A stretch of 21,474 bases of DNA, from IMG/VR virus record IMGVR_UViG_3300025886_000188, positions 1-21,474 of that record, one strand, 5' to 3'. Position numbers and translations under genes: made by a program. Under the pieces are notes generated by a model. It made no database searches and had not been told where the DNA came from. It worked only from the letters and a program-made list of their open reading frames with translations. Shown piece by piece: positions 21,174 to 21,474 of this stretch. The DNA is from a virus. Position 1 is the first letter of the stretch. Each line of letters starts with the position of its first letter.

Positions 21174-21474
21174 TTAGAACGGAACGTCGTTCGGAACGTC
21201 GTTAGGGATCTCAGTGTCCCCAGCGACATCCTCACCGACCAGCTCATCACCAGAAACCTTCTCATAAAGATCAAGGAACGATTCCTTGGTTTCATCGTCG
21301 AAGCGATTCAGAGAAAGCTCGACAGCCTTGCGCTTCTCACCGAAGATGGCATACGCTTCAGCAATCTTCTCAAGTCGCCGAGTTGCGATCAACTCATCGG
21401 ACACACCCTCAGAGAAGCAAGCGCGAGTGATACCCGCCCAAGTGACGAGCTGCTTTGCCCACTCGGGATCAGCG
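21174..21474 (-). CDS. C-terminal part of a gene with SSB-like acidic tail (5' end beyond window)
   Basis: The frame is open from the window edge (first full codon at 21473) to TAA at 21174, 99 residues; a GTG at 21404 is inside it and is not needed as a start. After a helical region (WAKQLVTWAGITRACFSEG, then LIATRRLEKIAEAYAIFGEKR) the end is strongly acidic and closes with PNDVPNDVPF. Acidic tails ending in P-F or F are the protein-docking tips of single-stranded DNA-binding proteins (DDIPF in E. coli SSB; T7 gp2.5 also ends in F), so a replication ssDNA-binding protein is a reasonable guess. The fragment does not look like T4 gp32 to me. The gene is followed by a palindrome and terminator. 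Confidence 0.6.
   Translation of the reverse strand, partial: ADPEWAKQLVTWAGITRACFSEGVSDELIATRRLEKIAEAYAIFGEKRKAVELSLNRFDDETKESFLDLYEKVSGDELVGEDVAGDTEIPNDVPNDVPF

Overview
The window is a piece of a T4-like tailed phage (myovirus) genome. Every gene I can support lies on the minus strand, so transcription runs from high to low coordinates. The T4 core is unmistakable: sliding clamp gp45, clamp loader gp44 and gp62, translational repressor RegA, family B DNA polymerase gp43, recombinase UvsX and replicative helicase gp41. Accessory genes (Hsp20, ClpP-like protease, glutaredoxin, T7-lysozyme-like amidase, GT-A glycosyltransferase, DUF3310, DUF6899) resemble those of marine T4-like phages. The host cannot be fixed from this stretch. 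There are no tRNAs, CRISPR arrays, insertion sequences or integrases. Gaps between genes are all under about 130 bases and hold promoters and terminators.

Layout in order of transcription. 21474-19583: the C-terminal end of a gene with an SSB-like acidic tail, a strong terminator, then four unrecognised small genes. 19513-17765: glycosyltransferase, a nucleotidyltransferase-fold protein lacking its HxGH motif, and DUF3310. 17693-12488: clamp gp45, gp44, two small genes, a DUF262-HNH protein with its own promoter, gp62, RegA and a 196-residue protein. The clamp-loader genes are normally adjacent in T4 but are split here by three genes. 12391-11882: hsp20 with a near-perfect promoter and a UUCG-loop terminator. 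11828-4822: amidase, gp43, ClpP-like, glutaredoxin, UvsX, a 134-residue protein, gp41 and a small membrane (holin-like) protein, all tightly packed and closed by a terminator.

4701-1: directly after that terminator is a T4-type late promoter (TATAAATA) driving four genes. They encode a protein with an SH3-like region and a possible PD-(D/E)XK nuclease core, a ligase-like covalent nucleotidyltransferase, a very basic 115-residue protein, and a (H/T)xGH nucleotidyltransferase joined to a long Lys/Gly/Ser-rich tail with eight-residue repeats. The ligase-like protein starts with a peptide that closely matches the T4 capsid-targeting sequence cut by the prohead protease. I read this late block as a possible virion-borne nucleic-acid (or NAD) processing module, and it is the most interesting part of the window.

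Early promoters at 12457, 15384, 17741 and probably 19546 share an extended -10 (TGC-TATAAT-like). At the two best sites this sits 16 bases from a perfect TTGACA.
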